Below, piece by piece: positions 56,122-64,000 of a DNA stretch of 64,000 bases (positions are counted from its first letter, which is position 1; each line of letters opens with the position of its first letter). The notes below the pieces were generated by a model. It saw nothing but the letters and a program-made list of their open reading frames with translations. It did no database searches and had not been told where the DNA came from. The position numbers and the translations under genes were made by a program. This DNA is from Schauerella aestuarii (GTDB lineage Bacteria > Pseudomonadota > Gammaproteobacteria > Burkholderiales > Burkholderiaceae_B): positions 620,001 through 684,000 of the forward strand of contig NZ_SIZW01000039.1 in the NCBI RefSeq assembly GCF_009866805.1. Reading direction: 5' to 3'.

Positions 56122-56678
56122 TTTCTTTTCCCAAGCACTTTAGTTCCAGCTCTCAACAGAATAGATCCCACGCCTCCAGAAAATGCTGCAACGACTGCTG
56201 AGGCCACCATATCGAGGGGCCAATGAATACCAACGAAGATTCGTGCCCACGCAACCAGCACGCCCATCCCGAACATGATTGCTGCGAGCGCGGCATGGCC
56301 GCGAAACGCAAAAATGGCAGCGAAAGTCCAAACGAAAGTCGCATGCGAACTGGGCAAAGAATTATTTGCAGCATGATGCACCAACGCGGGTCCGAAGCCT
56401 GCCGCGAACGGCCTTGGATGAAACGCGTATAGGTTTGTCATCACCTCAATAAGACGCGCGATGACTTCTGCCAAGACAATTGCCACCCCGCATGCAGCGT
56501 CACGTTTCGTCAGGACGTAATAGAGAGCTAAAGACACGGCAAGATATACAGGAAACTCGGTCAACAAGCGCGCAGCCGCAACCAATTCCGCTGGCGCATC
56601 AGGCGTTCCTTGGAAAACCTTAAACGCAAACAGATTCCAAACTTCCAGATGTTTCCAGGGAGCCATAGTACTGTTCAT
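56118..56678 (-). CDS. PAP2-family phosphatase (BcrC-like undecaprenyl-diphosphatase)
   Basis: 186 residues with about five membrane helices. PAP2 motifs: C1-like YAFHPRPFAAGFG, C2 NNSLPSSHATFVWTFAAIFA, and C3 ARIFVGIHWPLDMVAS with the nucleophilic histidine. Such enzymes recycle undecaprenyl diphosphate at the outer face of the inner membrane and can give bacitracin resistance. It is the first gene of the unit with fetA and fetB, an unusual pairing. Confidence 0.88.
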   Translation of the reverse strand: MNSTMAPWKHLEVWNLFAFKVFQGTPDAPAELVAAARLLTEFPVYLAVSLALYYVLTKRDAACGVAIVLAEVIARLIEVMTNLYAFHPRPFAAGFGPALVHHAANNSLPSSHATFVWTFAAIFAFRGHAALAAIMFGMGVLVAWARIFVGIHWPLDMVASAVVAAFSGGVGSILLRAGTKVLGKRK

Positions 56679-57241
56679 GCATTTTTAGTGTGAGCAAGAA
56701 TCGACAAGCTATTGGCCGTCAGCCTAGACCCATATATTCATTTGCTCGGGATCCTGAATAGACTATTCGATGCCGCAAGATGAGAGGATGAGACACGACC
56801 CGTCGAACTTTCGTGAAATTACATTAACGTTGATGACCGTCGGCAATGGGAGACCATGTGCCAATCATGCATGGAAAAGATTCGAATCAACCTGCCGTAG
56901 AGCTCCGCGTGCGTTTTCATACGGTCACAAAGGAACGGTCATTTGGAAATGCAGCGTGTTGTGCACGCTCGAACCAAGGGTAAGGTGTAGCCAGGATCCG
57001 TTCCATACACCAGCGGTAGCTACCCCTACGCAACAATTAGCCGGGTGTACCATCGGCTTGGAGTGCGGGGAACATTGAGTACCCAGATAGCAAGCCAATT
57101 CGTCCCGCAGTAAATCGCAGAAGATAGATGAATTCGCCATCACGCACTGTGCTCCGACTTGGTCGGGCAACGTGCGTGCGGGAAGATCAGGACATGTCGT
57201 GCCCTCGTCACAGCTGCTCGCCTATATGAGATTGCGTTGGC
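56679..57241. other. Gene-free stretch between the PAP2 and DUF190 genes
   Basis: 563 bp. Two short open frames exist (56770-57078 rightward, 56925-57170 leftward), but neither has a ribosome site or recognisable sequence. The promoter of the leftward PAP2 - fetAB unit should lie near 56690-56760. Probably remnant DNA. Confidence 0.5.
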
Positions 57242-57562
57242 TCAGATTGGTCCGCCTGTACGGCCAAATTCAATTGGTGCTTTTGTGAAGAAGACGTCGA
57301 CGGCCTCTTGTTTTATAGCCTCTAAAAGGCGATCGCAGATAGTCTCATCCAGCGCGATCGTCACCTCAACGGGCTGATCCGCGAGTTCGATGAAATGTGC
57401 AGAATGAAAGCGCCCGTCGTGACCAAAACTCTTACCCGCGCTGAACAAGGTCCCGCCAAACGCGCCATGTTCTCTAGACAGCTCGAGCAGCCACTCGGCC
57501 ATCGACTTCTTGCCGTGCCGCCGATCCTGCTGAGTGTAGAACGTTAACTGGTAACCCTTCAT
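57242..57562 (-). CDS. DUF190 family (PII-like) protein
   Basis: 106 residues from ATG 57562 with a strong AAGGAG upstream. MKGYQLTFYTQQDRRHGKKS, FGHDGRFHSAHFIELADQPV and FFTKAPIEFG match DUF190, small PII-like proteins often paired with CrcB or ClC fluoride exporters. It lies 295 bp behind the ClC-F gene in the same direction; the gap holds nothing I recognise. Probably modulates fluoride export, though this is inference from pairing. Confidence 0.88.
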   Translation of the reverse strand: MKGYQLTFYTQQDRRHGKKSMAEWLLELSREHGAFGGTLFSAGKSFGHDGRFHSAHFIELADQPVEVTIALDETICDRLLEAIKQEAVDVFFTKAPIEFGRTGGPI

Positions 57563-57857
57563 GATGATCTCCTTTTCAAAATGAATAATTCGTGGATCGC
57601 TACGCGGAGATCGGTGCATAGACAGACTCACTGCCTATCAGACCAACGCATTGCGTATATCTCATACTTGTGACTCTCCAGATAGTGACGCGTCAGTTTT
57701 TCTGAGTGCTAGATTTACAGATCGCAGTGATCGGTTGGTGGTCTTGTGGACGCGATTAGTTTATGTAACAAGCTTGTCGCGGAACCCCGTGCAGGAATAG
57801 GACGGTACAGGCACAATGCAGTCATGTCAGTGCTCAATCTGGATAAGGATCCTCGGC

Positions 57858-59171
57858 TTATTTTTCAGGCGTACCTCCCATCGATTGCTGGCGAAGTTGC
57901 TTGCGGTATGCCCCGAGTTCCGATATCCGTAGTCCTTCAGGCAGCACGCGATGCTTAGAGTGGCCGACACGCTGCGCGTGGTATACCCCGCTATGGCCAG
58001 AGAAGAGATACGCCGCGATGCAGGCGATGGCGGAAAATGGCGCGATGTCCGGGCCGAACAGTTCAATGGCCATGACAATGGTAGCTATCGGCGTGTTTGC
58101 TGCGCCCGCAAACACCGCGACAAATCCCAGGCCCGCGAGCATCGAGAAGGGCAGATGCAGAAGGGGAGCCAGGGCGTTGCCGAGCGTTGCACCGATGTAA
58201 AAAAGGGGAGTGACCTCGCCGCCCTTGAATCCCGTTCCAAGGGAAGCCACCGTGAACAGCAGTTTGCCTAAAAAGTCCCATGGAGCAATGGGTTGTCGGA
58301 AGGCTTGAACGATGGACGGAATACCCAGACCAATGTAGCGGTAGCCGTCCACCGCCCATACGGCCACCGCCACGACTAAACCGCCTATTAACGGCCGAAG
58401 CGGCGCGTATGGCACATGCCGCTTCATGAACGCACCGATTGCGTGGGCACTATTGGCAAAGATCATGCCGATCAAGCCAAACAGAATGCCGGCAGCAACC
58501 ACGCTCAGCACGCTCATTACGCCCAAAGGGGCTACTTCTAACACCGAGTAATGCGTGTGATGCACACCTAAAAGGAGTCCGATCCGGTCGGCAGCGATGG
58601 CTGCTACCATGCACGGGAATAGAGCGTCGTAGCGCATGCGGCCGATCGCCAGTACCTCCAGGCCGAAGATGGCGCCGGCCAATGGCGTGCCGAAAACAGA
58701 AGAAAAACCGGCGGCCATACCCGCCATGAGAATGATGCGCCGGTTTTCGGGGCGCATGCGCAGGACATGCGTGAGTCGATCGGCAAGTGCGCCGCCCATC
58801 TGTACAGCCGTCCCTTCACGCCCCACCGACGCACCGAACAGATGCGAAACCACCGTACCTATGAGCACCATGGGTACCATACGCAGAGGGATGACCCTCT
58901 TGGGGTCATGAATCTCATCGATGATTAGGTTATTGCCCGCCTCTACGGGCCGCCCCATCCGCAGATAGCACCAACCGACGACGAAACCAGCAATCGGCAA
59001 CAACCAGATCAGCCAAGGATAGGCTTCGCGTGTGGAGGTTGCCCAATCAAGCGCATGAAGGAAGAAAGCGGAGGCGCTGCCGGCCAGGCACGCGACGATG
59101 AAGGAGAGAACTAGCCATTTGCCTATGTAGGGCAGGAGGTCTAGTTGTTCTAGGTGTGTTGTGCGCGGCAT
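57858..59171 (-). CDS. ClC-F type fluoride/H+ antiporter
   Basis: 437 residues with the ClC helices. Selectivity motifs are of the fluoride clade: GNNLIIDEIHDPKR in place of GSGIP, and GREGTAVQMGGALAD in place of GREGP. GTGFKGGEVTPLFYIGATLG is the third pore loop. It expels fluoride in exchange for protons. The fluoride riboswitch at 59258-59318 precedes it on the same strand, which supports the substrate. Start ATG 59171 lacks a strong ribosome site. Confidence 0.93.
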   Translation of the reverse strand: MPRTTHLEQLDLLPYIGKWLVLSFIVACLAGSASAFFLHALDWATSTREAYPWLIWLLPIAGFVVGWCYLRMGRPVEAGNNLIIDEIHDPKRVIPLRMVPMVLIGTVVSHLFGASVGREGTAVQMGGALADRLTHVLRMRPENRRIILMAGMAAGFSSVFGTPLAGAIFGLEVLAIGRMRYDALFPCMVAAIAADRIGLLLGVHHTHYSVLEVAPLGVMSVLSVVAAGILFGLIGMIFANSAHAIGAFMKRHVPYAPLRPLIGGLVVAVAVWAVDGYRYIGLGIPSIVQAFRQPIAPWDFLGKLLFTVASLGTGFKGGEVTPLFYIGATLGNALAPLLHLPFSMLAGLGFVAVFAGAANTPIATIVMAIELFGPDIAPFSAIACIAAYLFSGHSGVYHAQRVGHSKHRVLPEGLRISELGAYRKQLRQQSMGGTPEK

Positions 59172-59221
59172 AAGATCAAGGTTCTAGGGGCGATATACCC
59201 TGATCTACGCAGCCATAGGAC

Positions 59222-59267
59222 GCAAAAAATGCCTACAGCCCCAGTAAAACCAGGGGCCTGTAGGCAT
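59222..59267 (-). terminator. Riboswitch expression-platform terminator
   Basis: On the minus strand ATGCCTACAG (59267-59258) pairs with CTGTAGGCAT (59238-59229), extended by CCCC/GGGG, and is followed by TTTTTT. The 5' arm of the stem is part of the aptamer 3' end (GATGATGCCTACAG), so fluoride binding and termination exclude each other. This is a transcriptional OFF state without fluoride. Confidence 0.88.
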
Positions 59268-59318
59268 CATCAGCCGCAGTGAATAACAGCGGCGGTTAAC
59301 GGAGGAATGCCATCTCCG
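59258..59318 (-). promoter_or_regulatory. Fluoride riboswitch (crcB motif)
   Basis: The minus strand reads CGGAGATGGCATTCCTCC, then GTTAACCGCC, a variable hairpin, and GCTGATGATGCCTACAG, matching the crcB-motif consensus (GGNGATGGCATTCCTCC ... TAACCGC ... GCTGATGATGCC). It controls the ClC-F gene starting 87 bp downstream through the overlapping terminator. Confidence 0.92.
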
Positions 59319-59365
59319 AAATACAGCTTGATCGTAGCAGTCGCGGGACGGCGGTGCAAGCGGGG

Positions 59366-60093
59366 CTATCTTAGGAAGGTAACGCCGCATACACTGATGC
59401 GCGCCTGCAGACCAGCATGCAGGACGACGGCGGCCTGTTCTTGCGCGGTCTCGACCCGGACGGACTTTTCCAGAACGGCCACGCGCGTCCAGCCATCTTC
59501 GGCCTTCACCGTGTGACGCGTGCCCAGCGCGAGTGCCTTACCCGGGCGGGTGCGCACGAGAAGGGCCGGGGCGTGGTGGCGGGATCGCGATGCGTGGAGA
59601 CCAGAATGGCGCCCGATCGCAGGTACCGGATGCGGGCATAGGCGTCGTATGAGACGTCGATGGCGGTATCGGTGTCCATCAGTATGGACGAGCCGTCGGT
59701 AAGCATGATGTTGCGCCGTTCGCCGATGGCGCTGTGATAGTCGGCGGTCCAGCCTACCCACGGCAGCGTGCGCCAACCCGGCCAGGAGGCGATGCCGCCG
59801 CCTGCTACGAGGCCGAAGTTACGCAGCACACTGCGGCGTGACGGCTTGGCCGGTGCTAGCGTAGGGCGGGCGATGCTGCCTGGCAGACGGCCCATCTGGC
59901 AGCAGACCTGCTCGACCTTGCTTCATGCGGCGCGGTGGGCGGCGTCGGCGGCGAGCCAGTGGCTTTAGGCGTGGCGATCGTTGGCGGTGACGGCTTCCGA
60001 GTTAAGGCGCGTGTACAAGGTGGCGGCCTGCTTGGTAGCGCGCAGGTCCCGCACGCTGGGAGTTGTCTCCTTAGACGTCGGCGTGCCGCTCAC
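59366..60093 (-). pseudogene. Dead fecR-like anti-sigma gene
   Basis: From GTG 60093 (overlapping the sigma stop, GTGA) the frame gives RDLRATKQAATLYTRLNSEA, HWLAADAAHRAA and SKVEQV, a FecR N-terminus, but with stop codons at 59965-59967 (TAA) and 59923-59925 (TGA, in place of a Trp). The middle (RRSVLRNFGLVAGGGIASWP, ADYHSAIGERRNIMLTDGSS) is good FecR. A one-base loss at about 59560 shifts it to LGTRHTVKAEDGWTRVAVLE. The C-terminal third is missing; the frame stops at 59366. Not functional. Confidence 0.8.
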
Positions 60094-60624
60094 GGCAAGA
60101 GCAGGCAACAATGCACCATGGCGCGCGACAGATAATTGTCCACGCAGCGACGCGATACCCCTAGACGGTTGGCAATCTCAGCATAGGGAAGGTCTTCGCA
60201 CTGCGCCATCAGGAAGGCCTGCTTGACCTTCAATCCGAGTCCGTCGAGCATGGCGTCGATCTCGATCACGGCACTACGCAACACGGCCCTCGTTTCTAGC
60301 GAAGGCACCTCCTGCGGTGGCAGTGCGGCCAAGACCTCGAGATAGGTTCGCTCCAGCGTGTGACGACGGAAAATCGATCATCAGGCTTTGGGCGATGGTC
60401 GCCAGGTAAGCGCGCGGTTTTCCGATCGCAGCGGCAGGGTCGGTGCTGGCCGCGCAGAATCGCCCAATATGCGTCTTCAACACCCTCACGAAGGTGTCCT
60501 GCATTAGATCAGCCGCGTCGAACGGATCACCCACACGACGCCGCAACCACCCCAATAGCCACCCGTAGTTATCACTGCAAAACGTATGCATCGCTGATTC
60601 GGTAGTAGGAGGAGGAGTGGACAC
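60090..60624 (-). pseudogene. Frameshifted FecI-like ECF sigma factor
   Basis: From GTG 60624 (GGAG upstream) the frame gives the sigma-2 region (YGWLLGWLRRRVGDPFDAAD, LMQDTFVRVLKTHI) up to RAYLATIAQSLMIDF. An extra base in the A-run at 60370-60373 then shifts to RRHTLERTYLEVLAALPPQE and the sigma-4 HTH (DLPYAEIANRLGVSRRCVDN). A single-base error would restore it, but the adjoining fecR is clearly dead, so I take it as a real pseudogene. Confidence 0.78.
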
Positions 60625-60858
60625 CAGGCGCTCCGGATTGGCAATTTAGTGATGAGAATTAAATCAATTTTCCATCAGACACGCGGTTTTTGGCATGCCG
60701 CTCCCGAGTGGCTGACATGGGCCGAAAGCCGGCATGAATGAATGATTGATTCCGACCCCAAGCGGCCGCTCGCGGATCCCATAGCTGCCCCTTAACCAGA
60801 AAACGCCTCTCGAGAGCGTTCTAGAACTACTATGCGGACCCTGACTACCAAACTACTC

Positions 60859-60895
60859 CACAATCTTACATACTTCCCCAGTATGTAAGATTGTG
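60859..60895. promoter_or_regulatory. Orphan palindrome, copy 2
   Basis: CACAATCTTACATACT (60859-60874) and AGTATGTAAGATTGTG (60880-60895) form a perfect 16-bp dyad around TCCCC. It matches the element at 45385-45420 almost base for base. It resembles a TetR-family operator; no fitting gene adjoins it. Confidence 0.65.
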
Positions 60896-60920
60896 AAGCA
60901 GGGAATGATTGCTGACATGC

Positions 60921-61034
60921 AGCATAGAATGAGGAGAATGCGACGATGGATTCGCAGGGCTCACCCATCTTGACGCCCATCGCTTTGATTTCGGCGCGGC
61001 ACGCCACCACACAGCCATCGTTGTTCTGGATGCC
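60921..61034 (-). pseudogene. umuC (DNA polymerase V) fragment
   Basis: Read on the minus strand, QNNDGCVVACRAEIKAMGVK, then MGEP, then IVAFSSFYA matches the UmuC palm region (SNNDGCVVARS-EAKALGIKMG ... IVAFSSNYALYA), with a small internal loss between the parts. Nothing before or after it belongs to the gene. A left-over scrap of a Y-family polymerase gene. Confidence 0.55.
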
Positions 61035-61203
61035 CTAACAATTAGAAAAAATGAGCTCGCGCTTTCTTGAAGTTTTCAAGGACTAACACTTTTAAGCATC
61101 TGCATGGCCGATCCGAGGATCTAAGGCTATTTGCTATCGCTACGAGAGAGATCCGACAGGGCTTCCAAGAGCGCAACGTTGTTGCCTGTCTCATCATTGC
61201 CTC

Positions 61204-61237
61204 TTGCATTGATTCTAATATTCAATAATAATTGAAT
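61204..61237 (+). promoter_or_regulatory. arsR promoter and ArsR operator
   Basis: TTGCAT (61204-61209) and AATAAT (61227-61232) with a 17-bp spacer form a good sigma-70 promoter. The dyad ATTCAAT-AATA-ATTGAAT (61220-61237) covers the -10 and ends 1 bp before the arsR ATG. The expected transcription start falls at or next to the ATG, so the mRNA may be leaderless. Confidence 0.7.
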
Positions 61238-61238
61238 T

Positions 61239-61562
61239 ATGGAAGAAGATGATGTCGTTAAAGCTTTGGCCGCGCTCGCACAGCAGAGCCGTCTTCGCGT
61301 GTTCCGCGCGCTCGTGATCGCCGGGCCTGACGGATTGACGCCAGGAGCCATGAGCGATGCGCTTGCACTTCCCGCGACCAGTCTTTCATTCCACCTGAAG
61401 GAACTGACCCACGCGGGCCTAGCCTCTCAGGAGCGCCAAGGCCGCAATCTCATCTACAGAGCGGCGTTCGACAAAATGAACGGACTGCTGGCATATCTCA
61501 CCGACAACTGTTGCCAAGGCGAAGCTTGCGCTCTGGAAGGAAACGTTGCCTGCGACTGTTGA
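61239..61562 (+). CDS. arsR: ArsR-family arsenic-responsive repressor
   Basis: 107 residues. The winged helix reads LAALAQQSRLRVFRALVIAG and LSFHLKELTHAGLASQERQG. The usual ELCVC site of E. coli ArsR in the recognition helix is absent; instead a cysteine-rich tail (DNCCQGEACALEGNVACDC) probably binds arsenite, as in the proteobacterial C-terminal-site type. First gene of the ars operon; no ribosome site precedes the ATG. Confidence 0.93.
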   Translation: MEEDDVVKALAALAQQSRLRVFRALVIAGPDGLTPGAMSDALALPATSLSFHLKELTHAGLASQERQGRNLIYRAAFDKMNGLLAYLTDNCCQGEACALEGNVACDC

Positions 61563-61625
61563 AGTCGATGCTGGCCGACGCTGGCATCCCATGTTCCTCC
61601 ACCACGTTTGCTCTCGAGAACCGTC

Positions 61626-62120
61626 ATGGCTGATCGCACACTCAATGTGCTCTTTATCTGCACCGGCAATTCCGCCCGCTCCATCTTGGCCGAAGGCATG
61701 CTGAATCAGCTGGGTGCCGGCCGATTCAACGCATACTCTGCCGGCAGCCAACCAAAGGGCGAAGTGCACCCGCTGGCCCTCGACACTTTGCGCTACCTGC
61801 ACTTCAACGACACCGGATACCGCAGCAAGAGCTGGGCAGAATTTTCGGCCGAAGGTTCGCCGCCAATGGACCTCGTGATCACGGTCTGCGACAACGCGGC
61901 CAAAGAGGTATGCCCGGTATGGCCCGGCCAACCCATCACAGCCCACTGGGGCGTGGCAGACCCTGCAGTCGTGGAGGGATCGGACGACGCCAAGAAGCGC
62001 GCATTCCGAGACACGGCACTCACGCTCAAACGTCGTATCGAGTTCCTTCTATCTCTACCACTCGCTAAGCTCGAGGCTCTGGCCATCCAGCGCGAAGTGC
62101 GCGATATCGGCACGCGCTGA
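61626..62120 (+). CDS. arsC: Arsenate reductase, LMW-phosphatase type
   Basis: 164 residues from ATG 61626. The P-loop FICTGNSARSILAEGML (C-x5-R) and the later cysteines in ITVCDNAAKEVCPVWPG give the three redox cysteines of the thioredoxin- or mycothiol-type ArsC. It reduces arsenate to arsenite for export by ArsB. One base separates it from a second gene of the same family. Confidence 0.92.
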   Translation: MADRTLNVLFICTGNSARSILAEGMLNQLGAGRFNAYSAGSQPKGEVHPLALDTLRYLHFNDTGYRSKSWAEFSAEGSPPMDLVITVCDNAAKEVCPVWPGQPITAHWGVADPAVVEGSDDAKKRAFRDTALTLKRRIEFLLSLPLAKLEALAIQREVRDIGTR

Positions 62121-62121
62121 A

Positions 62122-62607
62122 ATGACGACAAATGTTCTGATTCTCTGCACGCACAACTCGGCCCGAAGCGTTTTGGCTGAGGGCATGTTGAACCACTGGG
62201 CAAGTAAGCTCGGTGCAGACCTGCAGGCATACAGTGCCGGCAGTGCCCCGAAAGGCCATATCAACCCAATGGCGATTGACGTCCTGCAACGCGCAGGCGT
62301 CGACACATCCGGTTATCGCAGCAAAAGCTGGGATGAATTTTCCGGCAACACCGCACCCGCCATGCGGGTGGTGATCACGGTGTGCGACGACGCGGCCCAC
62401 GAGACCTGCCCTTACTGGCCGGGATCGCCTGTAAAGATCCATTGGGGCTACCCTGACCCTTCCGACGTCGGCACGACCGATTCCGAAAAGCGTGCCGCCT
62501 TCGAGTCGACGCGCCAAGCGATTGGCGAGCGTATGCAGGCGCTGGCGAAGGTGCAGTTCGACGCCCTGAGCGACATGCAGCTACGCGTGGTGCTCGAAGC
62601 CCTTTGA
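62122..62607 (+). CDS. arsC: Second LMW-phosphatase-type arsenate reductase
   Basis: 161 residues, clearly a paralogue of the preceding gene: LILCTHNSARSVLAEGMLNH, AYSAGSAPKGHINP and ITVCDDAAHETCPYWPG keep all three cysteines. The P-loop has His in place of Gly (CTHNSAR). The pair may have different reductants or substrates, or just raise dosage. Confidence 0.9.
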   Translation: MTTNVLILCTHNSARSVLAEGMLNHWASKLGADLQAYSAGSAPKGHINPMAIDVLQRAGVDTSGYRSKSWDEFSGNTAPAMRVVITVCDDAAHETCPYWPGSPVKIHWGYPDPSDVGTTDSEKRAAFESTRQAIGERMQALAKVQFDALSDMQLRVVLEAL

Positions 62608-62637
62608 GGCCAAGGCCTCTATCAACTTAGCGCTCCC

Positions 62638-63930
62638 ATGCTGACCGCCATCGTCATCTTCATCTTTACGCTTGTCTTGGTAATCTGGCAGCCGCGCGGC
62701 CTGGGCATCGGCTGGAGCGCGTCTCTAGGGGCTGTGATCGCGCTAACCCTGGGTGTCGTCCATCTGGCCGACATTGCCGTGGTCTGGGGATTTGTCTGGA
62801 ACGCGACCGCCACGTTCGTCGCCGTCATCATCATCAGCCTGCTGCTCGATGAAGCCGGGTTTTTTGAGTGGGCCGCGCTGCACGTTGCACGATGGGGCGG
62901 CGGTCGCGGTCGGCTGCTGTTCGCGTTCATCGTGCTGCTAGGTGCTGCCGTGTCAGCGCTGTTCGCCAACGATGGTGCCGCGCTCATCCTTACACCCATC
63001 GTCATGGCCATGCTGATCGCTCTCGGTTTTACACCGGCTGCGACGTTGGCTTTCGTGATGGCCGCCGGCTTCATCGCGGATACCGCCAGCCTGCCACTGA
63101 TCGTCTCCAATCTGGTCAACATCGTTTCGGCCGACTTCTTCGAGATCAGCTTCAACAGTTACGCCTCGGTGATGGTGCCAGTGAATATCGCTGCGGTACT
63201 GACCAGTCTGCTGGTGTTGACGCTGCACTTCCGTCGTAGCATCCCTGCGACCTACGACATGAACCAACTCAAGGCGCCCGACGAAGCGATCCGCGATCGC
63301 GCAACGTTCCGCGCGGGTTGGGTGGTGCTGGTGCTCCTGCTGATCGGCTTCTTCGGACTCGAACCGCTGGGCGTGCCCGTGAGCGCCGTTGCTGCCCTCG
63401 GTGCCGTCATCCTGCTCGGTGTCGCGGCGAGGGGGTCAATAATCAGCACGAAGAAGGTTCTTCGCGGGGCGCCGTGGCAGATCGTCGTCTTCTCGCTGGG
63501 GATGTATTTGGTCGTTTACGGGCTGCGCAATGCGGGCCTGACCGACCACATCGCATCGCTGCTCAACGTCTTCGCGCAGAGTGGTATTTGGGGTGCGGCC
63601 TTGGGGACCGGCTTTCTCACTGCGATCCTTTCTTCGGTGATGAACAACATGCCGACCGTGCTGATCGGTGCACTGTCGATCGATGCCTCAAACGCCAGCG
63701 GCATCGTCAAGGACGCGATGATTTATGCCAACGTCATCGGCTGCGACCTCGGCCCGAAGATCACGCCGATCGGCAGCCTTGCCACGTTGCTCTGGCTACA
63801 CGTGCTCGCCAAGAAGGGAACGACGATCGCCTGGGGCTACTACTTCAAGGTTGGCATCGTGCTCACTTTGCCCGTTCTGTTCGTTACTTTGGCCGCATTG
63901 GCGCTTCGCCTTAGCCTTAGCCTTGCCTAA
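62638..63930 (+). CDS. arsB: Arsenite efflux pump ArsB
   Basis: 430 residues, about 12 membrane helices, of normal ArsB length. [60 protein letters not shown] and [20 protein letters not shown] are typical of ArsB of the NhaD/ion-transporter fold. It expels arsenite and antimonite in exchange for protons. Confidence 0.95.
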   Translation: MLTAIVIFIFTLVLVIWQPRGLGIGWSASLGAVIALTLGVVHLADIAVVWGFVWNATATFVAVIIISLLLDEAGFFEWAALHVARWGGGRGRLLFAFIVLLGAAVSALFANDGAALILTPIVMAMLIALGFTPAATLAFVMAAGFIADTASLPLIVSNLVNIVSADFFEISFNSYASVMVPVNIAAVLTSLLVLTLHFRRSIPATYDMNQLKAPDEAIRDRATFRAGWVVLVLLLIGFFGLEPLGVPVSAVAALGAVILLGVAARGSIISTKKVLRGAPWQIVVFSLGMYLVVYGLRNAGLTDHIASLLNVFAQSGIWGAALGTGFLTAILSSVMNNMPTVLIGALSIDASNASGIVKDAMIYANVIGCDLGPKITPIGSLATLLWLHVLAKKGTTIAWGYYFKVGIVLTLPVLFVTLAALALRLSLSLA

Positions 63931-63961
63931 ACGGTATCACTCCAATCCCAAATTCGATCCC

Positions 63962-64000
63962 ATGACCGACATCACCATCTATCACAACCCGGCCTGCGGC
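63962..64000 (+). CDS. arsC: Arsenate reductase, glutaredoxin type (start only)
   Basis: Only 13 codons are in the window: MTDITIYHNPACG, the start of the glutaredoxin-dependent ArsC with its catalytic cysteine in HNPACG. It would be the third arsenate reductase in the operon. The rest lies beyond the window. Confidence 0.82.
   Translation, partial: MTDITIYHNPACG

Larger units (their letters stand above)
60625..61203. other. Decayed stretch between fecI remnant and ars operon
   Basis: About 580 bp without an intact gene. It holds the second copy of the orphan palindrome (60859-60895) and a umuC scrap (60921-61034). The rest I cannot assign. Confidence 0.5.

Noticed and set aside
56770-57170. 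Two short frames in the 563-bp gap, one on each strand
   Set aside because: No ribosome site, no family pattern, odd composition with many cysteines and prolines.
57563-57857. A second fluoride riboswitch ahead of the DUF190 gene
   Set aside because: The crcB consensus is absent from this gap on the minus strand.
60946-61038. A 30-codon frame after GAGGAG on the plus strand
   Set aside because: A fair ribosome site precedes it, but the opposite strand carries the UmuC-like sequence, which explains the reading.

Overview
The window looks like the chromosome of a high-GC beta-proteobacterium of the order Burkholderiales, most plausibly Alcaligenaceae (Achromobacter/Bordetella/Pusillimonas-like). 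The signs are two Bug-type (TctC-like) solute-binding proteins, many LysR regulators, an ESPR-bearing autotransporter, an AtuA-like/DUF4387 pair, and the housekeeping set ampD - PP0621 - ypjD - ffh - thiS - pip - trmB. This is inferred from gene content; no marker gene was compared.

Bases 1-31000 are a metabolic and regulatory patchwork: a serine-hydrolase end, an HTH-nucleotidyltransferase with two phased palindromes, Rid proteins, a BenE carrier with an AraC regulator, a MerR/hydrolase pair with a MerR-type promoter, a 1762-residue autotransporter, an AraC/SDR divergon, a CocE-type hydrolase with a Tat-exported binding protein, three regulators in a row, and two catabolic operons (GMC oxidoreductase - aldehyde dehydrogenase - Bug; Bug - AtuA-like - DUF4387 with a LysR).

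Bases 31000-36740 are conserved core, ending in tRNA-Gly(CCC). Immediately after the tRNA the base composition drops and an accessory region starts. It carries a type II CBASS (Cap3, Cap2 and CD-NTase on the minus strand, with the HNH-SAVED nuclease Cap5 divergent), then a Gabija pair (GajA/GajB), then decayed material (LysR remnant, IS66 remnant, truncated COG4315 gene).

From 46970 on the genes are stress and inorganic-chemistry modules: a sulfite-oxidation locus (YeiE-type LysR, YeiH exporter, YncE-like propeller, AcfC-like binding protein, Tat-exported sulfite dehydrogenase, di-haem cytochrome c, and an Nmad2-domain protein 2 bp behind), a phosphoglycerate mutase, a fetA/fetB-bcrC-like operon, a fluoride module (fluoride riboswitch with terminator, ClC-F antiporter, DUF190 protein), a dead fecI/fecR pair, a umuC scrap, and an ars operon that runs off the window end.

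I saw no integrase, CRISPR array, rRNA or replication origin. The best leads are the CBASS plus Gabija island beside tRNA-Gly, two near-identical orphan palindromes 15.5 kb apart, the Nmad2 gene behind the sulfite operon, and the two helically phased palindromes at the start of the HTH-nucleotidyltransferase gene.
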